Origin: Candidatus Vagococcus giribetii
GTDB taxonomy: Bacteria > Bacillota > Bacilli > Lactobacillales > Vagococcaceae
Assembly: GCF_017316185.1 (NCBI RefSeq)
Contig: NZ_JAFLVX010000002.1
Coordinates: 49,370 to 113,369, forward strand
DNA: 64,000 nt
Direction of reading: 5' to 3'
Position 1 is the stretch's first letter. Every line of letters begins with the position of its first letter. The notes beneath the pieces are model-generated. The model did not search any database, had not been told where the DNA came from, and was given only the letters and a program-made list of their open reading frames with translations. The translations under genes and the position numbers were made by a program. Below are positions 52,186 through 61,795 of the stretch, piece after piece.

Positions 52186-53487
52186 ATGTATCGTCATCTT
52201 TCAAAAGAGTTAAACGCATTTGCAGCACCGTTGATTCTCAATAATTTATTTAGTGTTGTGATGTCTACAGCTATGTTTGCTATTATTGGAAATATCTCGC
52301 CAAATGCTATTATCGTGACAGGTATTATTGATAGTTTGATGTACACTCTTATTGGCGTGTTAGGAGTTGGGACATTATCGTTTAATATTTATGCTTCTAG
52401 AGTAAGAAAAGACAAGCCTCATGAGTTCAAGGATTACTTTAAATCAATCTTACTACTCAACGGAATGATTGGTGTCATCTTTGTCCTCTTGATAATGTTT
52501 AGTGCCACTTTTTTTCTTAGGGAAATCTATTTGTTTTCAGGAAACTTACTAATGATTGGGACGTGGTATGCCAAAATAGTCTCTCTAAAAGTATTTTTTA
52601 ATATGTTGATTTTTGCCATGTCTAATCAAGTAAAAGTTAACAAGAAAACTAATGATATTTTAAAAGTGGGTGTGATTAGTTCAATCTTTCAAGTATTGTT
52701 AGCTATTTATTTAGTGTTTTTTGTTTTTTCTGGTGAAGAAAAAATACTAGGGATTGGCATCTCGTCTACGTTAAGTCTACTGATTTCTGTCCTGGCGTAT
52801 CTATTTATTCTCAGGAAAGATATAAAAGAGTTAAAACTAATCAAAAGTAGTAAAAAGACATTTTTATTGATTAAAAGCGTGCCATTATTTGGTCAAGAAT
52901 TATTAGAAGGGTCAGTTATGGAATTTGTCCTAACGATTTTTTTAAGTCGCTTGGGCACACTATACGCAGCTTATCTAGTCTGTTTAAATGTTGTCACTCT
53001 TTGCTTAACGCCTATGTTTATGTATTGTAATGCTATTGTGGTCATGGTTGGAGAGCGACTAACCAATAGAGAAACAGATGAATTAAACTTAATTCCAAAA
53101 CTATCATTAGCTTGGATTGTCGGAATTTATAGCGTAGCTAGTGGTTTGTTGTATCTATTTAGACCCTCGATTCTATCAATTTTCTCCAATGACTCGTTAG
53201 TAATTGACTTAGCCAGTTCATTATTGTTATTTGTCGTACTTGTCAGCTTAGCGCGACCGTTTTTTGAAGTGTACAAATATTGTTTACAGAGTTTAGGTCA
53301 TGAAAAACAGGTCCTACGTTTAACTTTCTTGGTCAATGCACTCACGTTACTAACACTAGTTTCTTTGTACTCTTTCAACTTAAGCAACATCTATACTCTC
53401 TTATTAGCCGTTGCTTTGAATTATCTAGTTTTAGCGAATTGGTTTAGAGTAATCTATAATGCTGAGCTTAAGAAAATGAGAATGTAG
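52186..53487 (+). CDS. MATE-family efflux transporter
   Basis: A 433-aa protein from ATG 52186 (AAGGGG 7 bases upstream; ATG 52171 is an alternative) with about 12 membrane helices. The N-terminal segment LNAFAAPLILNNLFSVVMSTAMFAIIG and the later LSRLGTLYAAYLVCLNVVTLC follow the MATE two-halves plan. A drug or metabolite:cation antiporter is expected; the substrate is unknown. It stands alone between the disaccharide operon and the small protein gene. Confidence 0.75.
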   Translation: MYRHLSKELNAFAAPLILNNLFSVVMSTAMFAIIGNISPNAIIVTGIIDSLMYTLIGVLGVGTLSFNIYASRVRKDKPHEFKDYFKSILLLNGMIGVIFVLLIMFSATFFLREIYLFSGNLLMIGTWYAKIVSLKVFFNMLIFAMSNQVKVNKKTNDILKVGVISSIFQVLLAIYLVFFVFSGEEKILGIGISSTLSLLISVLAYLFILRKDIKELKLIKSSKKTFLLIKSVPLFGQELLEGSVMEFVLTIFLSRLGTLYAAYLVCLNVVTLCLTPMFMYCNAIVVMVGERLTNRETDELNLIPKLSLAWIVGIYSVASGLLYLFRPSILSIFSNDSLVIDLASSLLLFVVLVSLARPFFEVYKYCLQSLGHEKQVLRLTFLVNALTLLTLVSLYSFNLSNIYTLLLAVALNYLVLANWFRVIYNAELKKMRM

Positions 53488-53580
53488 GTAAAACTAACAG
53501 TTTATTATAATGGACGTATTGTTATTTATTGATGCTTAAGATTGGTATTTAGAAATATAATACAATATATTACCGTTTTA

Positions 53581-53610
53581 TTGTTTGTTTTCTTCTTGTT
53601 ATGGTAAAAT
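53581..53610 (+). promoter_or_regulatory. Promoter of the 103-aa protein gene
   Basis: -35 TTGTTT (53581-53586), 18-bp spacer, -10 TAAAAT (53605-53610), 39 bp before the start codon. Confidence 0.45.
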
Positions 53611-53648
53611 TAAGTAGAACAAGAAAATAGAAGACAGGAGCTGATTTG

Positions 53649-53960
53649 ATGAAAACAAGTACAAAAATTGGTTTAGGACTTAGTATTGCAACAGTAGCAG
53701 GTGTATACGTAGCAGTGTCTCTATCAGAAAAAGTAATAAAAAAAGTGGAACACGGTCGCACACGTTGTAAAGCCAAACAAATGGTGAATGAAAAATTCAA
53801 TGGCAACGAAAAATTATTAGATGTTGTTGATAATTTGTCTGACAGTGAGCTCGACTCAATCGGTCAAGTCGTTAAAGAAATCAAGGACGGCCGAGAAAAA
53901 GTGAGTACACTAGGTGAAAAGATAAAAAGTAATACTGAAAAATTTTTAGAAGAGTTATAA
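53649..53960 (+). CDS. Small YtxH-like membrane-anchored protein
   Basis: A 103-aa protein from ATG 53649 (ACAGGAG upstream). One N-terminal membrane segment (about 7-24, GLGLSIATVAGVYVAVSL) is followed by a charged coiled-coil-like region ending KIKSNTEKFLEEL. This resembles YtxH/stress-associated small proteins, though similarity is weak. It may be a general-stress or envelope protein. Confidence 0.55.
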   Translation: MKTSTKIGLGLSIATVAGVYVAVSLSEKVIKKVEHGRTRCKAKQMVNEKFNGNEKLLDVVDNLSDSELDSIGQVVKEIKDGREKVSTLGEKIKSNTEKFLEEL

Positions 53961-53975
53961 ACAATAGATATGACT

Positions 53976-54022
53976 AAAGGGACTGTTGACTTAAGTTTAT
54001 GCTTAAGTCACAGTCCCTTTTT
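53976..54022. terminator. Bidirectional terminator
   Basis: A near-perfect 19-20-bp stem (53976-53995 with 54002-54020, one extra T on the left arm) with A-run and T-run flanks, between two convergent genes. Confidence 0.85.
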
Positions 54023-54519
54023 TAGATTAACCTCATTATTCTAGCATTCAAAGAAGGAATATCCTCTTGTTGGATATTAGCTAGTATCTGTTGAAATTCT
54101 TCTTGTCTGTCCAGTAATTTTGGCGTTATGTCATATAACGCTTGAATAGAATTTACTCGGACAATTTTACTTTCATTGGTGGTTAATGCCCAGTTTTTTA
54201 AAGTCTCAAATAATTGAGTTAGCTCTGTTTGATTGAGAGGTAATCTTGGAAGTAGTTGAGCTAAATGCCATTTGAATTCAATTGCTTGCTCACTTTTACT
54301 TAGTTCTAAGAACGTGCTTTTGTGAGGAATTAAAAATTCTGAATAGTTGACCGTAATTTTTTCAATGGCATCAATCGAGCGCATTTGTAGCAGTCGATCT
54401 GAACTGGATAAAAAAACAACCAATGTATCAAATGCCTGTTGATTATCAATAGTTTTAACAATTTCTGACACCTTTGATATAGACCTTAAGTCGCCACCTA
54501 GTAGATTTTCTTTTAACAT
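54022..54519 (-). CDS. HEAT-repeat-like helical protein
   Basis: A 165-aa all-helical protein with repeated helix pairs (FDTLVVFLSSSDRLLQMRSIDAI, KWHLAQLLPRLPL, IVRVNSIQALYDITP), the R/D-x-x-A-I/L-x-x-I spacing of HEAT repeats. No signal peptide. AAGGAGG lies upstream of the ATG. Probably a protein-interaction scaffold; the partner is unknown. Confidence 0.65.
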   Translation of the reverse strand: MLKENLLGGDLRSISKVSEIVKTIDNQQAFDTLVVFLSSSDRLLQMRSIDAIEKITVNYSEFLIPHKSTFLELSKSEQAIEFKWHLAQLLPRLPLNQTELTQLFETLKNWALTTNESKIVRVNSIQALYDITPKLLDRQEEFQQILANIQQEDIPSLNARIMRLI

Positions 54520-54690
54520 GGATAGAGCCTCCTTAATAGTAAAAAACGCACCTTTTTTGATAAGTTTATTTTACCATAGTTTAGGAAGTTTCTATGGTAA
54601 AGGTCTCGATTTGCTAAGACCTCAAGGATTTAAATTACCATCATATTAAGGTATAATTGAAGCCAATGAGGAAAGGGAGTGCATGAGTCA

Positions 54691-55668
54691 ATGAAATTAG
54701 GAATTTTAGGAGCCGGCATGATTGTAGGAGATTTTTTAACTATGGTCAAAGACATACCAGAAATTGAATTAAAAGCAATACTTGGCACAAAACGTAGCGA
54801 AGAAAAATTACTGAAAATTCAAGCAGAGAATCAAATTGACAAAGCGTTTACTGATTATGATGAGTTACTAGAAAAAGCAGATGTGGATACTATTTATGTG
54901 GCTTTACCAAATCATCTTCATTTTGATTATGCCAAGAAAGCATTAGAACATGGAAAACATGTGATTTGTGAGAAACCATTCACGTTAAACTTAGCTCAGT
55001 TTATGGAGCTAAAAGAATTAGCACTAGCTAACAATTTAGTTTTAGTTGAAGCTATTACAAATCAATATTTAGGTAATTATCAAACAATCAAGAAGTTATT
55101 GCCTGAATTAGGAGAGTTGAAAATTATTGAGTGTAATTACTCTCAGTATTCTTCTCGATACAATGCCTTTAAAGAAGGAACCATTTTACCTGCTTTTAAC
55201 CCAAAAATGGGTGGAGGAGCTTTGATGGATATCAACATATACAACATTCATTTTGTAGTAGGTCTTTTAGGAAAACCAAAAGATGTCTATTATTTACCTA
55301 ATATCGAAAAGGATATTGATACGTCAGGTATTTTAGTACTGGATTATCCAACAGTAAAAGCTGTTTGTATAGGAGCTAAAGACTCAACGTCAGAAATTAG
55401 AAGCACGATTCAAGGAAATAAAGGTTCTATTTTAATTGATGGCTCATCAAGTACTATTGCTGAGGTTAACAAACAACTCAATGGTGAAGAAGATGTTATT
55501 TATCAAGATAATGCTCATACAAATCGTATGCATGAAGAGTTTAGAGCCTTTTATAACATGGTTGCAAGTCATGATATGACACTTGTAAAAGAGCAACTTG
55601 AGCATAGTCAATTGGTAATGGAAATTGTAGATCAAGCCTTAACAAGTAGTGGGATTGTGTTAGGGTAA
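54691..55668 (+). CDS. Gfo/Idh/MocA-family oxidoreductase
   Basis: A 325-aa NAD(P)-dependent oxidoreductase from ATG 54691 (in-frame GTG 54679 overlaps the AAAGGGAG site). The Rossmann motif GILGAGMIVGDF is at the N-terminus, then VALPNHLHFDYAKKALEHGKHVICEKPF with the catalytic Lys of the EKP motif. The C-terminal sheet domain includes GGGALMDINIYNIHFV (His equivalent to the family's catalytic His). The substrate, a sugar or inositol-like polyol, is unknown. It stands next to, but is not functionally linked to, the CRISPR locus. Confidence 0.88.
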   Translation: MKLGILGAGMIVGDFLTMVKDIPEIELKAILGTKRSEEKLLKIQAENQIDKAFTDYDELLEKADVDTIYVALPNHLHFDYAKKALEHGKHVICEKPFTLNLAQFMELKELALANNLVLVEAITNQYLGNYQTIKKLLPELGELKIIECNYSQYSSRYNAFKEGTILPAFNPKMGGGALMDINIYNIHFVVGLLGKPKDVYYLPNIEKDIDTSGILVLDYPTVKAVCIGAKDSTSEIRSTIQGNKGSILIDGSSSTIAEVNKQLNGEEDVIYQDNAHTNRMHEEFRAFYNMVASHDMTLVKEQLEHSQLVMEIVDQALTSSGIVLG

Positions 55669-55673
55669 TTAAA

Positions 55674-55717
55674 AAGCGTATTATCTGAATAATGTTCAGA
55701 TAATACGCTTTCTTTTT
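55674..55717 (+). terminator. Terminator between the oxidoreductase and the CRISPR locus
   Basis: A 16-bp perfect stem (55674-55689 with 55695-55710) with a 5-base loop, followed by TCTTTTTG. Confidence 0.85.
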
Positions 55718-55770
55718 GTTTTGTTATGATATAATTCAATTAATGTTTCTTTTGTTTCGCATTTAAAAAT

Positions 55771-55859
55771 AAAAAAAATAACGCCGAAACAGCGTCACAA
55801 AAGTTGGAAACGGACTAAGCCTTATTTTAACTTGCTATGTTGTTTTGAATGCTACCAAC
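55771..55859 (-). ncRNA. tracrRNA
   Basis: Minus-strand RNA of about 89 nt. The anti-repeat (55835-55858 on the plus strand) matches the CRISPR repeat from CTATGTTG through GAATGCT except for one base. The lower stem TAGCAAGTTAAAAT and nexus AAGGCTTAGTCCGTT are nearly the same as in the S. pyogenes tracrRNA, with one extra T in the nexus. The 3' end is a GC-rich hairpin (ACGCT/GGCGT) plus a run of at least eight T residues, a factor-independent terminator. Its promoter lies at 55866-55893. Confidence 0.92.
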
Positions 55860-55893
55860 AAGTTCATTATAACAGAGGCAATTAATAATTCAA
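55845..55893. promoter_or_regulatory. Face-to-face promoters of tracrRNA and cas9
   Basis: Minus strand (tracrRNA): -35 TTGAAT (55888-55893), 16-bp spacer, -10 TATAAT (55866-55871). Plus strand (cas9): -35 TTGAAT (55845-55850), 17-bp spacer, -10 TATAAC (55868-55873). The two -10 boxes overlap on a shared TTATAA core, and the cas9 -35 lies inside the tracrRNA anti-repeat. Confidence 0.65.
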
Positions 55894-55921
55894 GAGTTTA
55901 ATAAAAATGGAGATGATGAGT

Positions 55922-58900
55922 ATGGAAAAAAATTATACAATCGGATTAGATATAGGAACAGCGAGTGTTGGCTGGTCAGTCATATATGATGATACTAACG
56001 ACCTTGTTAAGAAAAAAATGAAGATATTAGGAGATAGTCCCAAAAGTCATGTTAAAAAGAATTTTTGGGGAGTTCGCTTATTTGAAGAAGGACAAACTGC
56101 CGAATCAACACGCTTAAAAAGAACTACTCGTCGTCGCTATACAAGAAGAAGAAATCGTATAGTGAACTTACAAACTCTGTTTAACGAAGAAATCGAAAAA
56201 AACGATCCGAATTTTTTCCATCGTCTCAACGAAAGCTTTTTAGTGGAAGATGATAAAAAATGGGAAAAGCATCCTATTTTTGGGACTATAGAAGAAGAGG
56301 CAAACTATCATGATGAATTTCCGACTATCTATCACTTAAGAAAAAAATTAGTTGATTCAGAAGAAGAAGCTGATATTCGTTTAATTTATTTGGCACTCGC
56401 TCACATGATTAAATATAGAGGTCATTTTTTAATTGAAGGCAAATTAAGTACAGAACACTCTTCCATCAAAAAAAACTTTAAAGAGTTTCTGAGTGAATAC
56501 AATGAAATGTTTTCAAGACAAACAGATGGCTCATTAATTAATCCTTTAAATGAAAATACAGATATTGGAAATAGTTTTACAGATCCAGGGTCTAGAAGTA
56601 AAAAGGCGGATAGAGTTTTGACTTTATTTCCAACTGAAAAATCTAATGGAACATATGCTCAATTTTTGAAAATGATTGTAGGTAACCAAGGGAATTTCAA
56701 AAAAACGTTTGGACTTGAAGAAGATGTTAAATTACAATTTTCAAGTGAAAATTACGAAGAAGACATCGAGTCTCTCCTAGCTCAAGTAGGTGATGACTAT
56801 AGTGATGTTTTTGTTTCAGCAAGAAAAGTTTATGAAGCAATCGAGCTTTCCGGTATTTTGCGAACAAAAGATGACACAACAAAGGCAAAATTATCATCAA
56901 GCATGGTTGAAAGATATGAAGAGCACAAAGATGATTTAAAAAAAATGAAAGTATTTTTTAGAGAAAATTTACCAGAAAAATATCCAATCATGTTTAAGGA
57001 TATAACTAAAGACGGTTACGCCGGCTATATTGAGAAAAGTAGCAAAGTCTCTCAAGAAAATTTTTATAAATTTACTAAAAAATTAATTAGTGAAATACCA
57101 GGTAGTGACTATTTTATTGAAAAGATGGATCAAGAGACTTTTTTAAGAAAACAAAGAACATTTGATAACGGCGTGATTCCTCATCAAATACATTTAGAAG
57201 AATTAGTTCATGTTATTGAAAAACAACAAGCGTACTATCCATTTTTAAAAGTAAAGAAAGAAGAAATTAAAACAATTCTGACTTTCAGAATCCCATACTA
57301 TGTGGGACCTTTAGCTAATGGTCATAGTTCATTTGCTTGGTTGGTTAGAAAGAGTGATGATGCTATAACACCTGAAAATATGGCTGAAGTTGTTGATATA
57401 GAACAATCAGCAAAAGGTTTTATTGAACGTATGACTAATCGAGATAGCTATTTACCTGAAGAAAAAGTATTACCTAAAAATAGCTTGTTGTATCAAAAAT
57501 ATATCATCTTCAATGAGTTAACTAAAGTTAGTTACATAGATGATAGAGGTGTTAACTGTAATTTTTCTGGGAAAGAAAAAATAGCAATTTTTGATACCTT
57601 TTTTAAATCAAGTCCCAAAAAAGTAAAAGAAAAAGATATTGAAAATTATTTAAAAGATGAATATTTACAAGAAGCACCAACGATAAAAGGTTTAGAAGAA
57701 GGGTTTAATGGTCATTTCAAAACCTACCATGATTTATTAAAAATAGGTATACCAAAAGAAATGTTAGATGATCCAACTAATGAAGATATGTTTGAGGATA
57801 TCATTAATATACTGACAATCTTTGAAGACAGGAAAATGATTCGGAGTCAGTTAGATAAGTATAAGGATAAGTTTGATTCTAACACATTAAAAAAATTAGA
57901 ACGACGTCATTATACAGGTTGGGGAAGGTTATCTCAAAAATTATTATTCGGTATGAAAGATAAAGAATCTGGAAAAACAATTTTAGATTTCTTAGTAGAA
58001 GATGATCAAGTTCCTAGAAATCTCAATCGTAATTTTATGCAGTTAATTAATGACTCTAATCTATCATTTAAAGACAAAATAAAAGAAGCGCAAACAAGTG
58101 AGCATATAGATTCTTTAGAAGAGACAGTCAAAGGTCTAACAGGAAGCCCAGCGATTAAAAAGGGGATTTTACAAAGTTTAAAAATTGTCGATGAATTAGT
58201 TAGTATTATGTCTTATCCACCAACCTCAATCGTTGTAGAGATGGCAAGAGAGAATCAAACAACTTCTCAAGGAAAAAGAAATGCTACACCAAGATTAAAG
58301 ATATTGGAAAAAAGCCTAGGTGATATTGGAAGCGACTTATTAAAGCGTTGCCCTACAGATAATCAAGCGTTAAGAGATGATCGTTTGTATCTATATTACT
58401 TACAAAAAGGGAAAGATATGTATACGGGACAAGATTTAGATATCCATCGATTAAGTCATTATGACATTGATCATATTATTCCGAGAAGCTTTACAACAGA
58501 TAATTCGATTGATAACCGTGTACTAGTTAGCTCAAAAGATAATAGAGGGAAATCAGATGATGTTCCAAGTGAAGAGATAGTTGGAAAGAATAAAGAGTTT
58601 TGGAAGACTTTAAAAAATGCAAGTCTAATGAGTGAAAGAAAATATAATAATTTAACCAAAGCTGAAAGAGGAGGGCTAACGGATGCTGACAAAGCTAACT
58701 TCTTAAATAGGCAATTGGTTGAAACTAGACAAATTACTAAACATGTGGCTCAAATTCTAGATCAGAGATTTAATCATCAAACAGATACTGAAGGAAAATT
58801 AATCAGAGACGTAAAAGTAATAACACTTAAGTCGTCTCTTGTTAGTCAATTTAGAAAGAGTTTTGATATGTATAAGGTACGTGATATTAACGACTTCCAT

Positions 58901-59938
58901 CATGCTCACGATGCGTATCTTAATGCAGTTGTTGCTAATGTGTTGTTAAAAATTTATCCTAAATTAACACCAGATTTTGTTTACGGAGAATATGTTAAAG
59001 GAAATTATTATGCTGAAAAGAAAGCAACTGCCAAAAAACAACAATATATCAATATTATGGAAAAATTAGCTAAAGAGGAAAGAATCATTGACGAAGAAAC
59101 AGCTGAAATACTGTGGGATCAAAAAGAGATAGGCAAAATCAAAAAAGTACTAAATTACCACCAAGTTAATGTGGTAAAGAAAGTGGAAGTTCAAACAGGG
59201 AGATTTTCAGATGAAACATTGTATCCAAAGAGCAATTCTCCGAGCTACATCTCTAGAGGAAAGAATCTTAGCCCAGTTAACTATGGAGGATTTAAGAAGC
59301 CTGAAATAGCCTATTCTGTAATATTTGAATTTAGTAAAGGAGCCAAAAATGTGACAACTAAAGAAATTATTGGAATATCAATTATGAATCGAGAGATATT
59401 TGAACAAAATAGATCCGAGTTTCTAGAAAATCTTGGATATAAAGAACCAAATATTTTGCATGTTTTACCTAAGTACTCTTTATTTGAGCTAGAAAATGGT
59501 CGTAGAAGGTTGCTGGCAAGTCATAAAGAAAGCCAAAAAGGTAATCAAATGGCTGTTCCTTCGTACTTGAATAATATGATATATCATTCTATAAATATAA
59601 GTCAGTCAGCGAGTATTGCTTATCTTAAAGAGCATCAAAATCAGTTTGATGAGTTACTAACAGTCGTAGTTGATTTTGCAAAAAAATTTACTTTGGCAGA
59701 TACTAATCTCAAAAAAATAATAGATCTTTATGAGAACAGAGAAAGTAATGAACTTGAAAAAATTGCAGAATCATTTGTGAATTTGATGAAATTTAATAAA
59801 ATGGGTGCTCCATCAAGCTTTGATTTTTTTGATGTTAATATTCCCCGTAAACAATACAGATCAACAACAGAGCTACTTCAAGCCAAAGTAATTTATCAGT
59901 CAATTACTGGGTTATATGAAACCCATAAGAAAGTGTGA
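55922..59938 (+). CDS. cas9: Cas9, type II-A RNA-guided DNA endonuclease
   Basis: The start at ATG 55922 (1338 aa) follows GGAG (55909-55912) and gives MEKNYTIGLDIG, as in other family members. RuvC-I Asp10; Arg-rich bridge helix about 60-80 (RLKRTTRRRYTRRRNR); RuvC-II Glu773 (VVEMAREN); HNH His851 (YDIDHIIPRSF) with NRVLVSSKDN; RuvC-III His994/Asp997 (HHAHDAYLNAV). The C-terminal PAM-interacting domain aligns without gaps to SpCas9 over its last 35-40 residues. R1309, Q1311 and R1313 replace SpCas9 R1333, R1335 and T1337, and K1125 and K1202 replace D1135 and G1218. All nuclease residues are intact. Full adaptation genes and an array follow. Confidence 0.97.
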   Translation: MEKNYTIGLDIGTASVGWSVIYDDTNDLVKKKMKILGDSPKSHVKKNFWGVRLFEEGQTAESTRLKRTTRRRYTRRRNRIVNLQTLFNEEIEKNDPNFFHRLNESFLVEDDKKWEKHPIFGTIEEEANYHDEFPTIYHLRKKLVDSEEEADIRLIYLALAHMIKYRGHFLIEGKLSTEHSSIKKNFKEFLSEYNEMFSRQTDGSLINPLNENTDIGNSFTDPGSRSKKADRVLTLFPTEKSNGTYAQFLKMIVGNQGNFKKTFGLEEDVKLQFSSENYEEDIESLLAQVGDDYSDVFVSARKVYEAIELSGILRTKDDTTKAKLSSSMVERYEEHKDDLKKMKVFFRENLPEKYPIMFKDITKDGYAGYIEKSSKVSQENFYKFTKKLISEIPGSDYFIEKMDQETFLRKQRTFDNGVIPHQIHLEELVHVIEKQQAYYPFLKVKKEEIKTILTFRIPYYVGPLANGHSSFAWLVRKSDDAITPENMAEVVDIEQSAKGFIERMTNRDSYLPEEKVLPKNSLLYQKYIIFNELTKVSYIDDRGVNCNFSGKEKIAIFDTFFKSSPKKVKEKDIENYLKDEYLQEAPTIKGLEEGFNGHFKTYHDLLKIGIPKEMLDDPTNEDMFEDIINILTIFEDRKMIRSQLDKYKDKFDSNTLKKLERRHYTGWGRLSQKLLFGMKDKESGKTILDFLVEDDQVPRNLNRNFMQLINDSNLSFKDKIKEAQTSEHIDSLEETVKGLTGSPAIKKGILQSLKIVDELVSIMSYPPTSIVVEMARENQTTSQGKRNATPRLKILEKSLGDIGSDLLKRCPTDNQALRDDRLYLYYLQKGKDMYTGQDLDIHRLSHYDIDHIIPRSFTTDNSIDNRVLVSSKDNRGKSDDVPSEEIVGKNKEFWKTLKNASLMSERKYNNLTKAERGGLTDADKANFLNRQLVETRQITKHVAQILDQRFNHQTDTEGKLIRDVKVITLKSSLVSQFRKSFDMYKVRDINDFHHAHDAYLNAVVANVLLKIYPKLTPDFVYGEYVKGNYYAEKKATAKKQQYINIMEKLAKEERIIDEETAEILWDQKEIGKIKKVLNYHQVNVVKKVEVQTGRFSDETLYPKSNSPSYISRGKNLSPVNYGGFKKPEIAYSVIFEFSKGAKNVTTKEIIGISIMNREIFEQNRSEFLENLGYKEPNILHVLPKYSLFELENGRRRLLASHKESQKGNQMAVPSYLNNMIYHSINISQSASIAYLKEHQNQFDELLTVVVDFAKKFTLADTNLKKIIDLYENRESNELEKIAESFVNLMKFNKMGAPSSFDFFDVNIPRKQYRSTTELLQAKVIYQSITGLYETHKKV

Positions 59939-59944
59939 ATGTAA

Positions 59945-60811
59945 ATGGGCTGGAGAACACTTGTCGTTAATAAGCATTCTAAAATTTCATACAAGAATAA
60001 TCACTTGATTTTCAAATCTGTGGAGTATTACGAGATGATTCATCTGTCAGAACTAGATGTACTCATTTTGGAAACGACAGACATCACAATGACAACGATG
60101 TTAATCAAACGATTGATAGATGAGAACGTACTGATTATTTTTTGTGACAATAAACGATTACCGATTGGAAAAGTATTACCTTTCTATGCCAGACACGATA
60201 GCAGCTTACAGTTATCAAAACAAATAGCTTGGGATATAGATTTGAAAGCCAAAGTGTGGACAGAAATTATTTCACAAAAAATTGAGAATCAAAGTCAGTT
60301 TCTATTAATTTGTGATTTTGAGGAGAAGTCAGAAGCCATTAATAAGCTTTTAGATGGGCTTCAATTATTTGATCCAACAAATAGAGAAGGTCATGCAGCT
60401 AGAATTTATTTCAACACATTGTTTGGTAATGATTTTAATAGAGAAGCAGAAAATGATATTAATGCAGGATTAAATTACGGCTATGCCTTACTGTTAAGCA
60501 TATTTGCTAGAGAATTGGTTTTAACAGGTTGTATGACTCAATTTGGTTTGAAACATGCTAATCAATTCAATGACTTTAATTTTGCAAGTGATGTTATGGA
60601 GCCATTTCGACCGATTGTTGATACCATTATTTATGAAAATCGAGAAGAGAGTTTTAGAGTTATGAAGAAAAGATTATTTGATATATTTTCTGATACTTAC
60701 TTGTATAATGGCAAACAAATGTTTTTAACTAATATTGCTAGTGACTATACTAAAAAAATTATTAAAACCTTAAATGATGAAATGGAAGGAGTTCCTAAAT
60801 TTAGGATATGA
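59945..60811 (+). CDS. cas1: Cas1 integrase
   Basis: A 288-aa spacer integrase of the II-A type. It opens with [20 protein letters not shown] and contains the metal-binding Glu in EGHAARIYF, His in [17 protein letters not shown] and acidic residue in [10 protein letters not shown]. It starts 6 bp after cas9 and its stop overlaps the cas2 start (ATGA), indicating coupled translation. Confidence 0.96.
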   Translation: MGWRTLVVNKHSKISYKNNHLIFKSVEYYEMIHLSELDVLILETTDITMTTMLIKRLIDENVLIIFCDNKRLPIGKVLPFYARHDSSLQLSKQIAWDIDLKAKVWTEIISQKIENQSQFLLICDFEEKSEAINKLLDGLQLFDPTNREGHAARIYFNTLFGNDFNREAENDINAGLNYGYALLLSIFARELVLTGCMTQFGLKHANQFNDFNFASDVMEPFRPIVDTIIYENREESFRVMKKRLFDIFSDTYLYNGKQMFLTNIASDYTKKIIKTLNDEMEGVPKFRI

Positions 60812-61149
60812 GTTATCGATATATGAGAATGTTAGTGATGTTTGACCTACCCACTGAAACCGCAGATGAGAGAAAAGCGTATCGAAAGTTTAGAAAGTTT
60901 CTACTGAGCGAAGGATTTATTATGCATCAATATTCGGTATATAGCAAAATCTTACTAAATAATACGGCAAGTAGTGGTATGCTCAATCGATTAAAAAAGC
61001 ATAATCCTCAAAAAGGATTAGTAACGGTTTTGAATATTACTGAAAAACAGTTTTCTAAGATGGTCTATTTACATGGTGAGAAAGATCTTGCGATTGGAAA
61101 TACAGATACAAGAGTTGTGTTTTTAGGAGATGATTATGATGAAGATTAA
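60808..61149 (+). CDS. cas2: Cas2
   Basis: A 113-aa ferredoxin-fold protein: [20 protein letters not shown] has the first-strand Asp, followed by [15 protein letters not shown]. Forms the Cas1-Cas2 integration complex. Overlaps cas1 by 4 bases and csn2 by about 11. Confidence 0.96.
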   Translation: MSYRYMRMLVMFDLPTETADERKAYRKFRKFLLSEGFIMHQYSVYSKILLNNTASSGMLNRLKKHNPQKGLVTVLNITEKQFSKMVYLHGEKDLAIGNTDTRVVFLGDDYDED

Positions 61150-61795
61150 TTTTTCACTATTAGATGATCCAATAGAAATAAATCAAGGAACCTTCGTAGT
61201 TTTAGAATCAACTAGAGCTTATGCTGATGTTGTCAAACAAGTCTATCAATACACAGAGGAAAGCCAACTAAGAATATATAGTTCATCTCATAAAGCTATT
61301 AAAGAATCAGAAATTTTATTGATTACAGATGCTATGGGATTTGATGTGAATATTGCTAGTGTTCTAAAGTTAATTTATGCTGATCTAGAAGTACAACTTA
61401 ATGAAAAGCCAGAAATAAAAACAAAGATCAATCAGTTAACATCAGAAATCAATGATATAATGAATCATGAATTACTTGAGCACGAAATTGATTTAGAAGA
61501 GGATGAAGAAATTACTTTTTTAGAGCTTTTTAAGGTGTTAGGAATCAAAATTGAAACCAAAAGTGATACGATTTTTGAGAGAATTATTGAAATTCTTCAG
61601 ATTTATAAGTATTTGTCTCGAAAGAAACTTTTAATATTGGTTAATGTGACAGCTTATTTGACGGATACAGAGTTAAAGGAAATAGTTGATTACATCTCTT
61701 TATTACAAGTTGATGTATTATTTCTTGAACCTAGAAGTAGGCGCGCTATTAAACAATATGTAATTGATGAAGATTTTTATCTTGAATATAAATAA
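61139..61795 (+). CDS. csn2: Csn2 spacer-acquisition protein
   Basis: A 218-aa short-form Csn2 of subtype II-A, from ATG 61139 (or 61136) after AGGAGA at 61125-61130, inside the end of cas2. Opening [20 protein letters not shown] and the later [19 protein letters not shown] and LDTE-like [15 protein letters not shown] segments are typical. It forms tetrameric rings on DNA ends during adaptation. Its stop lies 112 bp before the first repeat. Confidence 0.94.
   Translation: MKINFSLLDDPIEINQGTFVVLESTRAYADVVKQVYQYTEESQLRIYSSSHKAIKESEILLITDAMGFDVNIASVLKLIYADLEVQLNEKPEIKTKINQLTSEINDIMNHELLEHEIDLEEDEEITFLELFKVLGIKIETKSDTIFERIIEILQIYKYLSRKKLLILVNVTAYLTDTELKEIVDYISLLQVDVLFLEPRSRRAIKQYVIDEDFYLEYK

Noticed and set aside
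55907..55921. Earlier Cas9 start codon (five extra residues)
   Set aside because: The only GGAG is inside these codons, correctly spaced for ATG 55922, and the resulting N-terminus matches the family.
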